Shown: positions 36,966-46,185, counted from the stretch's first letter. The stretch is 64,000 nt of DNA from Desulfosporosinus cupriresistens (GCF_001707885.1 NZ_MASS01000018.1:16911-80910); one strand, 5' to 3'. The notes: generated by a model from the sequence alone, not told the origin. Program-made: numbers and translations.

Positions 36966-38944
36966 GATTTTTTGAAGAGTGCTTTGAATTCCTCAATTTT
37001 CTGGACAGGACGTTGACACGTGAAGTTCTGGCATAGATAGGCGGTAATATGACTAGGGTCTATGGGGTAATCTTGAATCCAGGGGACGGTCTCTAGAAGA
37101 CTTCCTTCTTGGTAAAGCACAGAAGCATAGGGTCGAAACTCAGAAAAGAAGATTTGACGCATTTCGGACAGTTCTGGTGCGTTTAGCGAACCTGCTAGAA
37201 TTAATTCCTGACTGGGATGAACGGCAAACTGCAAGGCTTGGAGAAACGCGGTATATCCAGAGGGATGTTCTTCGAGGACTGGGCGAAAGGCGAGAAGTTG
37301 TTGTTCGGCTTTTCTTTCCCAGCGTTCGTTTCCGGTGAGACGCGCAAGTTTAAGAAGGTTGAGCGCGGTGATCGAGTTACCGGCTGGAATGGCTCCGTCA
37401 TAACTCTCTTTAGGTCGGAAAAGAAGTTCTTCCGCATCGGATCCGGTTAGATAGTATCCTCCGTCTTCTTCATCTAAGAAGAGCCGTTCCTGTTCCTCTT
37501 GAAGTTGAAGAGCCGTTTGGAGGTAGTGGGGTTTACCACTCGCCGCGTAAAGCTCAAGGAGGCCCTCAATGAAAAATGCATAATCATCCAAGTACCCCAA
37601 GTAGGCAGCATGCCCCTCACGGTAGCGAGCCAAGAGACGTCCGTCATCACGTTTAAGGTGATTTAGGACGAAATTCGTGGCGTTTTCGGCTGCCTTCTGA
37701 TAGGCAGGAATCCCAAGAACCTGGGCACCTTTCGCAAAGGCAGCGATCATTAACCCATTCCAGGCTGTCAAAATTTTGTCATCCTTATGAGGGTGGATTC
37801 GTTTCTCACGCGCTGCGAATAACGTTTGACGTGCTTTTTCCAGGGTTTGTAGAACTTCGGCCGCATCCAATGAGTTGTCGCGAGCAATCTTTTCTAAATT
37901 TCCTAGTAAAAGATTGGGAATATTTTTTCCCTCAAAGTTACCTTCAGGAGTAATGTCATAAACAGCACAATATATTGCCGCCGTGTCTTTGCCTAGTAAA
38001 GTTTCGATTTCTTCGGGAGTCCAAACATGGAATTTACCTTCTACACCCTCAGCGTCGGCATCTTCTGCGGAGTAAAAACCCCCCTCGGGAGATGTCATGT
38101 CCCGAAGGACATAGGTGAAGATTTCTTTTGCTTTTTGAGCATCCTCGAGTTGGTGATTCGCTTGATAGCTTTCCAGGTAAATCAAGGCGAGCAAGGCATT
38201 ATCATAGAGCATCTTTTCAAAGTGAGGTACTAACCACTTTTCATCGGTACTATACCGTGCAAATCCGAACCCGACGTGATCGTAGATCCCCCCTTGGGCC
38301 ATCCCGTCAAGTGTTTTGCGAACCATTTCTAAGGCTTTGCTCTGAAGATGGTCTTGAGCATAGCGGAGGAGGAAGCTTATGGTATGGGGGGTGGGGAATT
38401 TCGGAGCTCGGCCAAAACCACCGTAACGCGCGTCAAAACTTTGAGCAAAGACTTGGTAGGCTTTATCAATAAGCTGTTCACACCATGTTTGAAAGGCTTG
38501 GGAAGAAGTAGGGCCTTTGCCATCTTTTAAGGATGGATCGTTTGTAAGAGGAGAGGAAAGAGGTGATGGTATACTTGGAACAGTTCGTTGAGAATGAACG
38601 GCGGTAACGATCTCATCGCTTGACTCCCGTAATTTACCTTCATTGGTCTTCCAGAGCGTGCCAACCTGTTGTGCGAGCTCCATTAACCCGGGGCGACCGT
38701 AGCGCTCTGTTTTCGGAAAATATGTTCCGGCAAAAAACGGCTTTTTCTCGGGCGTCATTATTATGGTGAGCGGCCACCCACCCGATCCAGTAAGCGCTTG
38801 ACAGAAAGCCATATACAAATGGTCTACGTCAGGGCGTTCTTCACGATCAACTTTGATAGAGATAAAGTAACGATTCAGGATGCCTGCAACTTCGTCATTT
38901 TCGAAGGATTCTCGTTCCATGACGTGGCACCAGTGACAAGTTGA
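36962..38944 (-). pseudogene. yyaL: yyaL (thioredoxin-domain/SPATA20 family), 3' part severed by the mobile element
   Basis: The part from CHWCHVMERESFEN to the C-terminus (about 660 residues) of a YyaL/SPATA20 family protein: a thioredoxin-like N-terminal domain followed by an alpha/alpha-barrel like N-acylglucosamine epimerases. VDREERPDVDHLYM, TGSGGWPLTIIMTPEKKPF and YDHVGFGFARYSTDEKWLVPHFEKMLYDNA are intact by segment. The natural 5' end now lies at 54074-54235, some 15 kb away. The first ATG left to it is 38920, which would omit the CHWC thiol motif. An element-borne 5' module sits directly upstream but ends in TAG and in another frame. Confidence 0.9.
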
Positions 38945-38961
38945 CCAAAGATACCCCGTAA
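38928..38961 (-). mobile_element. attL: left junction of the integrated element
   Basis: The shared core TGTCACTGGTG is at 38928-38938, with a longer match TCAAC-N-TGTCACTGGTG to 38944. Beside it lies one attP arm, CAAAGATACC on the plus strand (38946-38955). The other arm is at the right end of the element. Sequence below 38928 is host yyaL. Confidence 0.85.
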
Positions 38962-39135
38962 CTAGGAATAGCCGACGGACAAAAAGACTGGCTTATTCTC
39001 ACGGGCGGCTATATGGAACGCTTCGGCACCCCACGGATACCAGTTTACCGGGTTGTATGCGTGTTGCAATAAATACGGCGACTTCTCATTGTATAAGCGA
39101 TTAGGCTTGCGGTTGTCCTTGTCCTTATCGTACAT
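38962..39135 (-). CDS. Element-borne copy of the yyaL 5' end (57 codons, ends TAG)
   Basis: On the minus strand ATG 39135 reads [20 protein letters not shown], then [16 protein letters not shown], and ends FLSVGYS followed by TAG at 38962-38964. It is clearly homologous to the YyaL N-terminus but differs from the host's own at many residues. It has its own ribosome site (GAAGGGAAG) and promoter. After the TAG and 17 more bases, TCA ACT TGT CAC TGG resumes the host sequence exactly where GYS should be followed by TCHWCHVM. Plain stop readthrough would be in the wrong frame. It replaces the lost 5' end of the target gene or serves as a relic of that function. Confidence 0.85.
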   Translation of the reverse strand: MYDKDKDNRKPNRLYNEKSPYLLQHAYNPVNWYPWGAEAFHIAARENKPVFLSVGYS

Positions 39136-39205
39136 TTTTCAAACTTCCCTTCGTAGATATATTTCGGTTTAGTCTTTGAAGATTACTACACTATTATTCA
39201 GTTCA

Positions 39206-39234
39206 ATTATACCTTCGGAAGCCAACGAAGCCAA
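39206..39234 (-). promoter_or_regulatory. Promoter driving the element-borne yyaL 5' module
   Basis: On the minus strand TTGGCT (39229-39234) and TATAAT (39206-39211) are separated by exactly 17 bp. They point toward the 57-codon module and the severed yyaL. Confidence 0.7.
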
Positions 39235-39242
39235 CAAAATAA

Positions 39243-39270
39243 GCGCCCACCATTTTATTACGGTGGACGC
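39243..39270 (-). terminator. Terminator of the small minus-strand gene
   Basis: GCGTCCACC and GGTGGGCGC arms with one G-T pair and a 10-nt loop, followed on the minus strand by TTATTTTG. It separates the 61-residue gene from the yyaL module promoter. Confidence 0.65.
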
Positions 39271-39292
39271 CTTTAATATTATTACAGCTATT

Positions 39293-39478
39293 CTACTTTA
39301 TAAGACCTGAAATCACTTCGTTATAAATAGCGTTGAACGAAGCAATCGCTTCGTCGCTAGGTTCGTTTGAAGTGACCCGGATAGTAATCTTGCCGTATTT
39401 ATAAAGTCCATTCTTAACTTTAACAAGCGTTTCACCGTTCGACGGTTCCTTCGAGAATAAACGTTTCTTTATGTCCAT
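39293..39478 (-). CDS. Small hypothetical protein, 61 aa
   Basis: A short protein beginning MDIKKRLFSKEPSNGETLVK, with a basic N-terminus and a beta-rich middle (LYKYGKITIRVTS). ATG 39478 follows GGGTGG; a GTG two codons upstream is in frame. It has its own terminator, which supports it as a real gene. I do not recognise the family. Confidence 0.5.
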   Translation of the reverse strand: MDIKKRLFSKEPSNGETLVKVKNGLYKYGKITIRVTSNEPSDEAIASFNAIYNEVISGLIK

Positions 39479-39579
39479 AACCACCCACCGTCCTTATTCG
39501 TCTTTACACCCGTAAATGTTGCAAAAGGTCGGCGGTTGTTACGGTCGGGCGAAAATACAATTGCGGGGCAAGCGTCAAA

Positions 39580-39837
39580 ATGATAAAATGCTTTGAAGTG
39601 AAAAATCGAAGGCGGGCGAAGATATTGTTAAGTGTGGAAATCGTGGACGCGTTGAAGGCGTCAGACTCCATCAAGAAGACGGTGAAAATCCCGGTCTTAT
39701 TAGACAGGGCGTTGAAGATAAAGGCGACGGTTGAAGGCGTTAGTCAAACCGAAATGATGGAACAAATTTTAACTAAAGCGGTTGACCCTAAATACTTCGA
39801 AATGGTATTAACCCCGAAGGAAAACTCGGAGAAGTAA
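39580..39837 (+). CDS. Small hypothetical protein, possibly ribbon-helix-helix
   Basis: 85 residues with a basic N-terminus, then KKTVKIPVLLDRALKIKATVEGVSQTEMMEQIL by segment, a strand-helix-helix pattern like MetJ/Arc-type ribbon-helix-helix repressors (inference). It diverges from the small gene at 39478, so it may repress the element's left end. A terminator lies 26 bp downstream. The exact start is uncertain, since ATG 39580 has no clear ribosome site. Confidence 0.5.
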   Translation: MIKCFEVKNRRRAKILLSVEIVDALKASDSIKKTVKIPVLLDRALKIKATVEGVSQTEMMEQILTKAVDPKYFEMVLTPKENSEK

Positions 39838-39862
39838 CCGATTATTAAACTACATAGAAAAT

Positions 39863-39898
39863 AGGCGTAATCATTCGACTGAACGAGTGATTGCGCCT
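39863..39898 (+). terminator. Terminator after the small regulator-like gene
   Basis: AGGCGTAATCA and TGATTGCGCCT form an 11-bp stem with one G-T pair, and TTATTTATG follows. Confidence 0.65.
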
Positions 39899-40250
39899 TA
39901 TTTATGTTTAAAGACGAAATGCGAATAATTGTTGCCGTAAATGCGGTTGTACATTAGATGCCGTATTGTATAAGCTATTCGTATACCCGGATAAAACAAC
40001 ACATGAAGGACGCTAACCCGCGAAGACACATAACAACAACGGCGCGGACTATCGACGGAACGACGGCACATACGGCAAGCGACCAAGGGCAACGCCACAA
40101 ATACCGCATACGACCGACGGACGCCCCACCGCTACAATTACCCTGTCGCCTATTGTAATATATTTCTAATGTTAATATTTTCCCATTATTGTACTATTAG
40201 AAAAAGGGTCGCGATAAGCGCGGCGTTTAATGAAGGGTAGGCATTGCACA

Positions 40251-41261
40251 ATGCAGAAGAAAACGATAATCATTACGGGCGTTATGTGCGCGACTTTATT
40301 TATTGGCGGCGGTATTGCGACGGCACATTACAAACCCTTCGCAGATACCCAAGTGGCGGTTGCTTCGACCGCCACGTCAACCACCCCGGACACAACCACC
40401 GCAACCCAAACCGCTATACAAGCAGACACGGCGCCCAAGCAATATCCACAAACGGATTATGATGGCGATTCGTACCCAATACCCAACGACGGTCAATATC
40501 ATCCTTCTACGAAGAACCCGGCGGGACTATTTGTTCGCGAGATTATATTTCACGAAGGGTTCCGGGCAAAAGGTCTTAAAGCGCTTGACGTTCAGGTTAT
40601 AGCAAGAAGCGAAAACGGTGAGAATATGCTTGTCGAAGATCGTGACGAGATTGTCAGCGCAACCGGGACGTCCGGCAAAGTTTACGATATGGTCGGATCA
40701 AAGGGAACCGGGGTAACTCTTAATTATTCATATAAGACGTATACCGAAGAACGCGTCATTCAGTATATCGACGTTAATGAAAGCGAAAAGGGAATCACTT
40801 CCGTCGTAGTACGCCGGGACGGAAAACTTATCACGGTAAAGCCGGACAAAGATACTAAGTATGATACGACATATGCCACGTTACCCGCTAAGGCAACGAC
40901 CACGGCGCCCAAGGCGACAACCGTCACAACGCCCGCCAAGGTAACGCCCGCGCCGACACCGAAGTACACGGCGACCAACCCGCCCATGCCGCCCTTTGAA
41001 CTAACAAACGCATTTTATGGCGAAATATATGACCCGGCGGGCGTAAGAAAGTTGGCGGCGTGGGTAATCGCAGACCCGACGGCAAGGGCATATTATAAGG
41101 CGCAAGGGAACCCGACCGGGGCGACGGCAACATACACCAATAAGACAATCATACCGCTTCCACCCGGTTACGGGTTGGAACATGGCGGCGATTACTACGA
41201 CCCGGATTATCTTAACGCATACGCAGATTATCAAGAGTGGCTTGTAAAACCTAAAAAATAA
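40251..41261 (+). CDS. Secreted or membrane-anchored element protein of unknown function
   Basis: About 336 residues. A basic start and hydrophobic segment (MQKKTIIITGVMCATLFIGG) act as a signal peptide or anchor. A Thr/Ala-rich linker follows, then a globular region (residues ~80-210), a second Thr/Pro/Lys-rich linker (ATTTAPKATTVTTPAKVTPA) and a C-terminal segment rich in Tyr, Pro and Asp. ATG 40251 is favoured over 40230 because the signal sequence starts there behind GGGTAGG. I do not recognise a family. The layout is that of an exported surface protein. Confidence 0.65.
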   Translation: MQKKTIIITGVMCATLFIGGGIATAHYKPFADTQVAVASTATSTTPDTTTATQTAIQADTAPKQYPQTDYDGDSYPIPNDGQYHPSTKNPAGLFVREIIFHEGFRAKGLKALDVQVIARSENGENMLVEDRDEIVSATGTSGKVYDMVGSKGTGVTLNYSYKTYTEERVIQYIDVNESEKGITSVVVRRDGKLITVKPDKDTKYDTTYATLPAKATTTAPKATTVTTPAKVTPAPTPKYTATNPPMPPFELTNAFYGEIYDPAGVRKLAAWVIADPTARAYYKAQGNPTGATATYTNKTIIPLPPGYGLEHGGDYYDPDYLNAYADYQEWLVKPKK

Positions 41262-41311
41262 TACGAAACGTCCCGGTCAAATCGACAATTAATTAGGAAG
41301 GAAGTTTTACC

Positions 41312-41575
41312 GTGATTACACCACGCCCGGACTTCATTGACAGCGAATTCTTCGTTGGGGAAATGGACAATTGGCATATGCTTCCCGGCGCTTCGCGTGA
41401 AGTCGTGAAGGAATTTAAGGCGTTCATGCGACTAACGAAAAGACCATTCGTGAACAAGACGATCGACTTTCGCGATTGTGGCGTTGCCCGCCGATCGGGG
41501 AAGCGTTGGGCATTAATACGGCGACCTTGTCCGACCTTCCCGCGCCGCTACCGCTTGACGATGAAACACTATTGA
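41312..41575 (+). CDS. Hypothetical protein, 87 aa
   Basis: GTG 41312 follows GGAAGGAAG at a good distance. The N-terminal ~45 residues (PRPDFIDSEFFVGEMDNWHM) look ordinary, but the last 35 are very Arg-rich, as if read out of frame past a shift near 41470. It may be a truncated or frameshifted gene. No family recognised. Confidence 0.4.
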   Translation: MITPRPDFIDSEFFVGEMDNWHMLPGASREVVKEFKAFMRLTKRPFVNKTIDFRDCGVARRSGKRWALIRRPCPTFPRRYRLTMKHY

Positions 41576-41597
41576 ACCCACGCGATAAAGGTCGCAA

Positions 41598-41625
41598 CAC
41601 CCGGATAGCCGGGTTCTTCTTTTTG
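41598..41625 (+). terminator. Intrinsic terminator
   Basis: CCCGG and CCGGG arms around ATAG, within AAC...GTT, followed by TTCTTTTT. Confidence 0.65.
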
Positions 41626-41798
41626 TGGGCGTGGCAGGGCACTTGTCAAATATGGACGACAAAAAGACGGAAGGAAAGGACTATTCCTTCGCTTCCGCCT
41701 TTCGGTGTGTGTATGCTACCGAGAGTGTTGATAAAATCTGAACAGGGGTTTGCACATGGTTATATGCATACTTGGCTGTTGCAATAGCTTATGAGAGA

Positions 41799-42233
41799 TT
41801 ATAAATACCGTTTATTGGTTACTCTCTGAATTTTTGTAGCCCTAGAACCACATGATGGACATCTTTGGTGTTCTGTAACGTTTTCATTAGGAATGATACC
41901 AGCTAACATTGAACCACCGAGTGTTAACATGCTTTTACCAATATTTTTAAGGGCATTAATTTGTTGCAGTTTAACATCTTTTTCATTAAAAAACCATAGT
42001 TTACCACATGAACCACAACTTCCCTGAAACTCCTCAATAAATTCAAAGTTATCATTTTCTTTGGGCGCAGGTTTGGCAGATGCTATGGGTTTATATGAAG
42101 CAGATTGAGGGGCAGGCATTCTAGGTTTTACAGGGTATTTAACGTTATTTCCACAATAAGGACAAACTACAGTACCTTTAGGTACTACCCTATTGCAAAA
42201 TTTAAATTGGCAGTATTCTGTTGTATTATCCAT
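41799..42233 (-). CDS. Zinc-ribbon protein of unknown function
   Basis: 144 residues with three cysteine pairs. CQFKFCNRVVPKGTVVCPYCG at the N-terminus is a zinc ribbon, CGSCGKLWFF lies in the middle and CPSCGSRATK near the end. A short glycine-rich hydrophobic stretch (LTLGGSMLAGII) separates the last two. No enzyme motif is visible. It lies 49 bp downstream of the HTH-membrane gene on the same strand and may be co-transcribed with it. Confidence 0.65.
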   Translation of the reverse strand: MDNTTEYCQFKFCNRVVPKGTVVCPYCGNNVKYPVKPRMPAPQSASYKPIASAKPAPKENDNFEFIEEFQGSCGSCGKLWFFNEKDVKLQQINALKNIGKSMLTLGGSMLAGIIPNENVTEHQRCPSCGSRATKIQRVTNKRYL

Positions 42234-42282
42234 AACTCATTTTGCACTCCTTTTTATATGCAATTTCCAATTAATCTTATTA

Positions 42283-43570
42283 TTATTTTATAGCCCCTTT
42301 CTGACTCATTGTCGTCCAAGAATAGTTTTCGGTTAAAACGGAATGGTCTTCTGGCATAGTAAAATTGTTCTCTATCCACTTGTAGAAGCTGGCAGAATCA
42401 AAGTCTAAGGCAACTACTTCTCCTGAACTTCCATCAATATAACCGCTTTGGCTTCTAGGCTTACTAAAGTAATTCTTAATAGTGTTAATCCCCAAATCAA
42501 AGTTGCCACCTCCAAAACCTAATGGATTGTCAGTGTCTGCAAAATGTATAACGACTTCAGATAAATTAAAGTCTATTTTACTAAAATTATCATTGATGGC
42601 TTTGGCTATATTGAACGCGACTTCTTTTCTTTGGCTATCATTAGTTATCGTTTTGCCGTTCTTAGCTACTGAGAGTTCCATAGTATAGGCATTTTTCAAA
42701 TTGGTCTTACCCATACTAGTATCGTGTGGTTCTACTATAGACCCAATTCCTGTATATATGAAATCTACTTCTTTTTCCAAAACTTCATCAACTTTTAACT
42801 TATTTATGATGTTTTCTTTTGTCCATTTTTCGTTAGCCTGTGCGGATTTAATATCTTCTTCTTTTCTATTGATTGTGACTAACAATTGTTTAGCTTCATC
42901 AAGGGTACTATTAAGGGCTAATGCTTGTTTAGCATTTTCTTTAGCCGTGAACAATTCATTGTTCAGAAAGTTTGTTTTAGCACTACTTAAAAAGTTATTA
43001 GCTTTAGTCTCAGGGCTTTCTTCAATTTTTGAATTAGGTTGAGTTGCTATTGTTGGTTCTGCAATAGCAGTTTTAGTATGTTGTTCAAACTTAGATGGAT
43101 TCATCTTGGAGTCTAAATAATATATCGGGAATAAAGCTAAAAATACAACAAATGCTACTCCAAATAGTGTGGGTGAGAAAAAAACCAGCAATAAAAGATA
43201 TGACCAAGGCTAAAACTAAAAGTATATAGATGATATGTACTAGGGGTTTAAAGATAAAAACAATTATAACTATAATTGCTAAAAGAATAATAATAGGGAA
43301 TATTTGTTGCCAGAGAGATGATCTATCTTTAAACTGCGGTGATTGATTAATAGTTGTTTCTTGCTGTTCATTAGGTTTCTGAGAATCAGCTAATAACCAG
43401 TTTCGAATAGTACCTCTAGGTATTTGATGTTTTTTCGCTAATTTAACTATTGTCTCGTTGTCATATTTTCCTTGGGCTTCAGATCGTATTTGATCTTTGA
43501 ATTCATCTGTATACTTGCTTCTCTTTGGGCGTGATGTCTCATTCGAATTAGTCATATTGGTTTCTGCCAA
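42283..43570 (-). pseudogene. HTH-membrane protein split by a frameshift at a T7 run
   Basis: Two overlapping frames look like one gene. The first (43570 down to 43091) has a transposase-like HTH (KYTDEFKDQIRSEAQGKYDN, KLAKKHQIPRGTIRNWLL), a linker and a membrane segment (IFPIIILLAIIVIIVFIFKP). The second (from about 43191 to 42283) continues with FFSPTLFGVAFVVFLALFPI, a coiled-coil and an extracellular domain rich in Asn and Lys. They join at a run of seven T on the coding strand (43178-43184 as A on plus); with six T the protein would be continuous, about 430 residues. The second frame has only a TTG and no ribosome site, which supports one gene. Confidence 0.65.
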
Positions 43571-43781
43571 TTCAGATACCTTCTTTCTTCATTCTTCTGC
43601 TTCTTTCTATTATATCATTCGAGATGAGAGAAAATTGTCAAATATAGTTATGATATGATTCAAGTAACCGCCATTACCTAAATTTCTTGTTCCTGCATTA
43701 TTCGTGTATATTTATGCAATACTTAGATGGAGAAAGAAGCGCCGGGTTATTCCCAACGCTTTTGGTTTCTTATGGCGGTGC

Positions 43782-43910
43782 TTATATGTGACCGTATGCA
43801 ACGAAGGCAACCTTGCAATCGCCACATTCGATATTCAATTCCTTCGTTGCCCTTACGATCGCGCCGCACGTCTTTATCGTTTTCGGTGTGATTTTTAAGT
43901 CCAGTTCCAC
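43782..43910 (-). CDS. Small cysteine-containing protein (Com-like?)
   Basis: 42 residues from GTG 43910 (or a TTG 5 codons earlier), overlapping the end of the gene upstream on the minus strand. The sequence KTCGAIVRATKELNIECGDC resembles the small Com-type zinc proteins of phages, with three cysteines and short strands. It is too short for an ordinary gene scan. The resemblance is by eye only. Confidence 0.4.
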   Translation of the reverse strand: MELDLKITPKTIKTCGAIVRATKELNIECGDCKVAFVAYGHI

Positions 43911-43917
43911 CCCTACT

Positions 43918-44499
43918 CTATTCAATCCTGCGCATCAAAACACAAACACGTTCATCTTTAATACTTAACGAGTAGTCTTGTTCTTTATAGCTATTAAACC
44001 ATTTCTTCATAATCCGCCGATTTGTAAGTGAGTCGCCTTGAATTATTTCAATTTCCGGGTTATCAAATTTCCTTTTCCTGAAATATGGGTCAAATGCATA
44101 AACACTATCTTCATCTATATGTGTTATCAGAATATAGTGGTACATTCTTGGTTGAAAAACTCTCGCCAAAACAACGCCGCCATCCTTCAACCAACTCACC
44201 AAATGCTTGTTCTTTTCAAAGTCTGCTTCCGTTCCATCTACTCGTTCACATTCAATATTAAATCCCTTTGTTTCGTTGTAGTAATTAAGCCATTCACATA
44301 TAAAACCGATAGCAAACCCCGTCGTTCCACCTTTTCCGACTTCACCGAACCTGTTGAATGTATCTAGGGAATAAAGCATAATTGCTTTAATTACTTCCGG
44401 TGGAATTTCTTTTCTATCAAATAAAAAATTTAAGGCGTTCAAGAATGATGTTGGCACACAGTCATATTCAGATGATTGATATTTGAGTGGAATTTTCAT
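43918..44499 (-). CDS. C39-like papain-fold peptidase or BtrH-like protein
   Basis: About 193 residues. ATG 44499 follows GGGGGGTTGTTGG. The N-terminal YQSSEYDCVPTSFLNALNFL has the cysteine in the position of a C39-type catalytic cysteine. RVFQPRMYHYILITHIDEDS near residue 140 supplies a histidine, and VYAFDPYFRK an aspartate. There is no ATP-binding part or membrane segment, so it is a free cytoplasmic member. It could process a peptide or be a toxin or defence protein. The fold is likely; the role is unknown. Confidence 0.65.
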   Translation of the reverse strand: MKIPLKYQSSEYDCVPTSFLNALNFLFDRKEIPPEVIKAIMLYSLDTFNRFGEVGKGGTTGFAIGFICEWLNYYNETKGFNIECERVDGTEADFEKNKHLVSWLKDGGVVLARVFQPRMYHYILITHIDEDSVYAFDPYFRKRKFDNPEIEIIQGDSLTNRRIMKKWFNSYKEQDYSLSIKDERVCVLMRRIE

Positions 44500-44529
44500 G
44501 TTCCAACAACCCCCCAATATATTCAACAA

Positions 44530-45123
44530 TTCGACCTAGCAGATAACGTTATCGGATTACCGAATTTGTTCGTAGTAAATCCGATATTAGTATTATATAC
44601 CAAATAGATTCGCGAATATATTCTTTTTATTCCCATGGACGCAAGGCATAAAGCTAAAGCGTTCTTCACCGAACGACACAAGACGTCAGGACAAGCCACT
44701 GGAAGACGTCTAAGTAGTCAGGATGTCACGAAGGTATATTCGTCACGATTCGACAATTAATAGGCTTATATTGCGTTGAAAATTAATTTTCAAAAATAAG
44801 GCGTTGACCTTCGCGGGTTGACGCCTTTTTCTTTTCATCAATTGTTCGTTTAAAACCTAAATTTACGTACCGTAACAAACCACGCCAACTTGCAACATAT
44901 ATCAATGAAGGCATACACGCTATAGCGAAAGGGCGTTTCGACTATAGCAAAGCACGAAAGGGGCGGCAAATTATGTACAACCACGCTATGACAATGAATT
45001 CGCCACCGTAAATAGCAGACATTATCGTTGTGGGCATTGGGGACTTATATCCTTCAAACGATAGTCGCAAGAAGGATAGTTGAAGCACGAATTGGCGCTA
45101 AGATATGAAAATATGGGATTTAC
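44530..45123. other. Non-coding region of the element, ~600 bp
   Basis: No convincing gene. There are several TTCG/CGAA-rich short inverted repeats, a pair of GACGTC sites near 44694 and 44706-44730, and a terminator-like hairpin at 44800. It may hold promoters for the peptidase gene and part of the replication origin that continues in the iterons. Confidence 0.5.
44800..44835 (+). terminator. Terminator-like hairpin
   Basis: GGCGT/ACGCC outer arms with partial inner pairing, followed by TTTTTCTTTT. No annotated gene ends here on the plus strand, so a small RNA transcribed from about 44640 is possible. Confidence 0.5.
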
Positions 45124-45207
45124 CCTATACTAACAACACTATTTTAACGACACCATTCGAACAACATTATTCTAACGACATTATTCGAAGAACACTATTT
45201 GAACTAC
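45124..45207. repeat. Iteron-like array: five 14-bp direct repeats plus a degenerate sixth
   Basis: Five head-to-tail 14-mers run 45138-45151, 45152-45165, 45166-45179, 45180-45193 and 45194-45207. Example units are ACTATTTTAACGAC, ATTATTCTAACGAC and ATTATTCGAAGAAC; consensus is AYYATTYKAASDAC. A weaker copy lies at 45124-45137. They sit about 190 bp before the replication-initiator-like gene, the standard place for iterons of a plasmid origin. Confidence 0.8.
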
Positions 45208-45399
45208 TAGCAATGAAGAAGAACGTAAAGCCCTAAAGGGCTTATTGCTAAAGCAATAGTAGTATTGAAAAGGGAAAGAAATATCTTTTAGGAAAGTCAA
45301 TATAGGGGTTAGTAAGGTATTGATGAGAAGAAAACGAAGGGTTTCAAACAAGAGTTTCGAAATTTCGAATAAACGATAGAAGGAAGGTGAGTTCATGCG

Positions 45400-46185
45400 A
45401 TGTATACCAAAAAGAAAGCAAGGGAAGCGGAACCCGGTATTGACGAAGCGGTCGTTGACCCAAACGAAGAAGAATTCGACGACGGCGATACAATTAATGA
45501 AGGTAAAGTCGAAGACTTCACGACCTTCGAATCTATGGAATTCATTAAGTTCAGCGTTCCAATATTTCAAAAGGATAATTTCGGCGGGTTGTCGTCAGGG
45601 GCGTTAAAATTGTGGCTAATATTGTCAACTAGATTAAGACCCGACGGTCGCGTCGCAATTGAAATTAAAGACGTTCCAAAGTACGCAAGGAAATTTAAAC
45701 AAGACCCAAAGACAACGAAGAAGGCGTTTGAAGAATTGTTGAAGTACACGTTCACCGTTGGCAAAGGTAAGAACACCCGGACGAACTGCGTGTTAAAAAT
45801 TGAACATATTGACAACGAAGTCGAGTATCTTAAAATTCCATACGGTTCGGGAATCGGTACATTCGACGGAACCGGGAAAGAATACGCTTATCCACAGTTT
45901 ATCAAATGGCAACGAGAACGATTAGAAGCGTTGCTAATGACGTCAGGGGGCAGTATGTTAGCTACATTACTTGCCATTGGAATACACGTTAATAGCATGG
46001 GCATTGCGTTTCCTGCATGGAAAACGATTGCCAAAATTCAAGGCGTATCAGTTAGTGTAATTGGGGACAACTTGAAAATGTTGGAAGACGCAGACTTGAT
46101 TAAGAGAAAACTCGTTCCGGGGAAGACGCAATTCGATCACAACGAATATCATCTTGACGCAAAGACAGGAATAACCTTTTGTTAG
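45400..46185 (+). CDS. Replication initiator-like winged-helix protein
   Basis: 261 residues. An acidic N-terminus (~35 residues) is followed by FIKFSVPIFQKDNFGGLSSG and ALKLWLILSTRL, the start of a first winged-helix domain as in RepA-type initiators. A second HTH with WKTIAKIQGVSVSVIGDNLK and MLEDADLIKRKLV lies near residue 215. ATG 45400 follows GGAAGGTGAG. With iterons directly upstream, plasmid-style replication initiation is the best reading. The match is structural rather than by a named family. Confidence 0.65.
   Translation: MYTKKKAREAEPGIDEAVVDPNEEEFDDGDTINEGKVEDFTTFESMEFIKFSVPIFQKDNFGGLSSGALKLWLILSTRLRPDGRVAIEIKDVPKYARKFKQDPKTTKKAFEELLKYTFTVGKGKNTRTNCVLKIEHIDNEVEYLKIPYGSGIGTFDGTGKEYAYPQFIKWQRERLEALLMTSGGSMLATLLAIGIHVNSMGIAFPAWKTIAKIQGVSVSVIGDNLKMLEDADLIKRKLVPGKTQFDHNEYHLDAKTGITFC

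Noticed and set aside
38962..38964. TAG in the yyaL modules read as pyrrolysine or by stop suppression
   Set aside because: In the left copy readthrough enters a frame that does not contain CHWCHVM, and in the right copy it would add six residues not found in the family. No pylTS genes are in the window.
39958..40158. 66-codon plus-strand ORF in the element
   Set aside because: Arg/Thr/His-rich composition typical of a chance frame; no ribosome site.
43704..43898. 64-codon plus-strand ORF
   Set aside because: It has no ribosome site and lies opposite a better minus-strand small gene coupled to the peptidase gene.
44630..44700. c-di-GMP (GEMM) riboswitch, prompted by GGACGCAAGGC
   Set aside because: The conserved flanking blocks and tetraloop receptor are missing.
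45124..45207. CRISPR array
   Set aside because: The 14-bp units are contiguous without unique spacers, and there are no cas genes.
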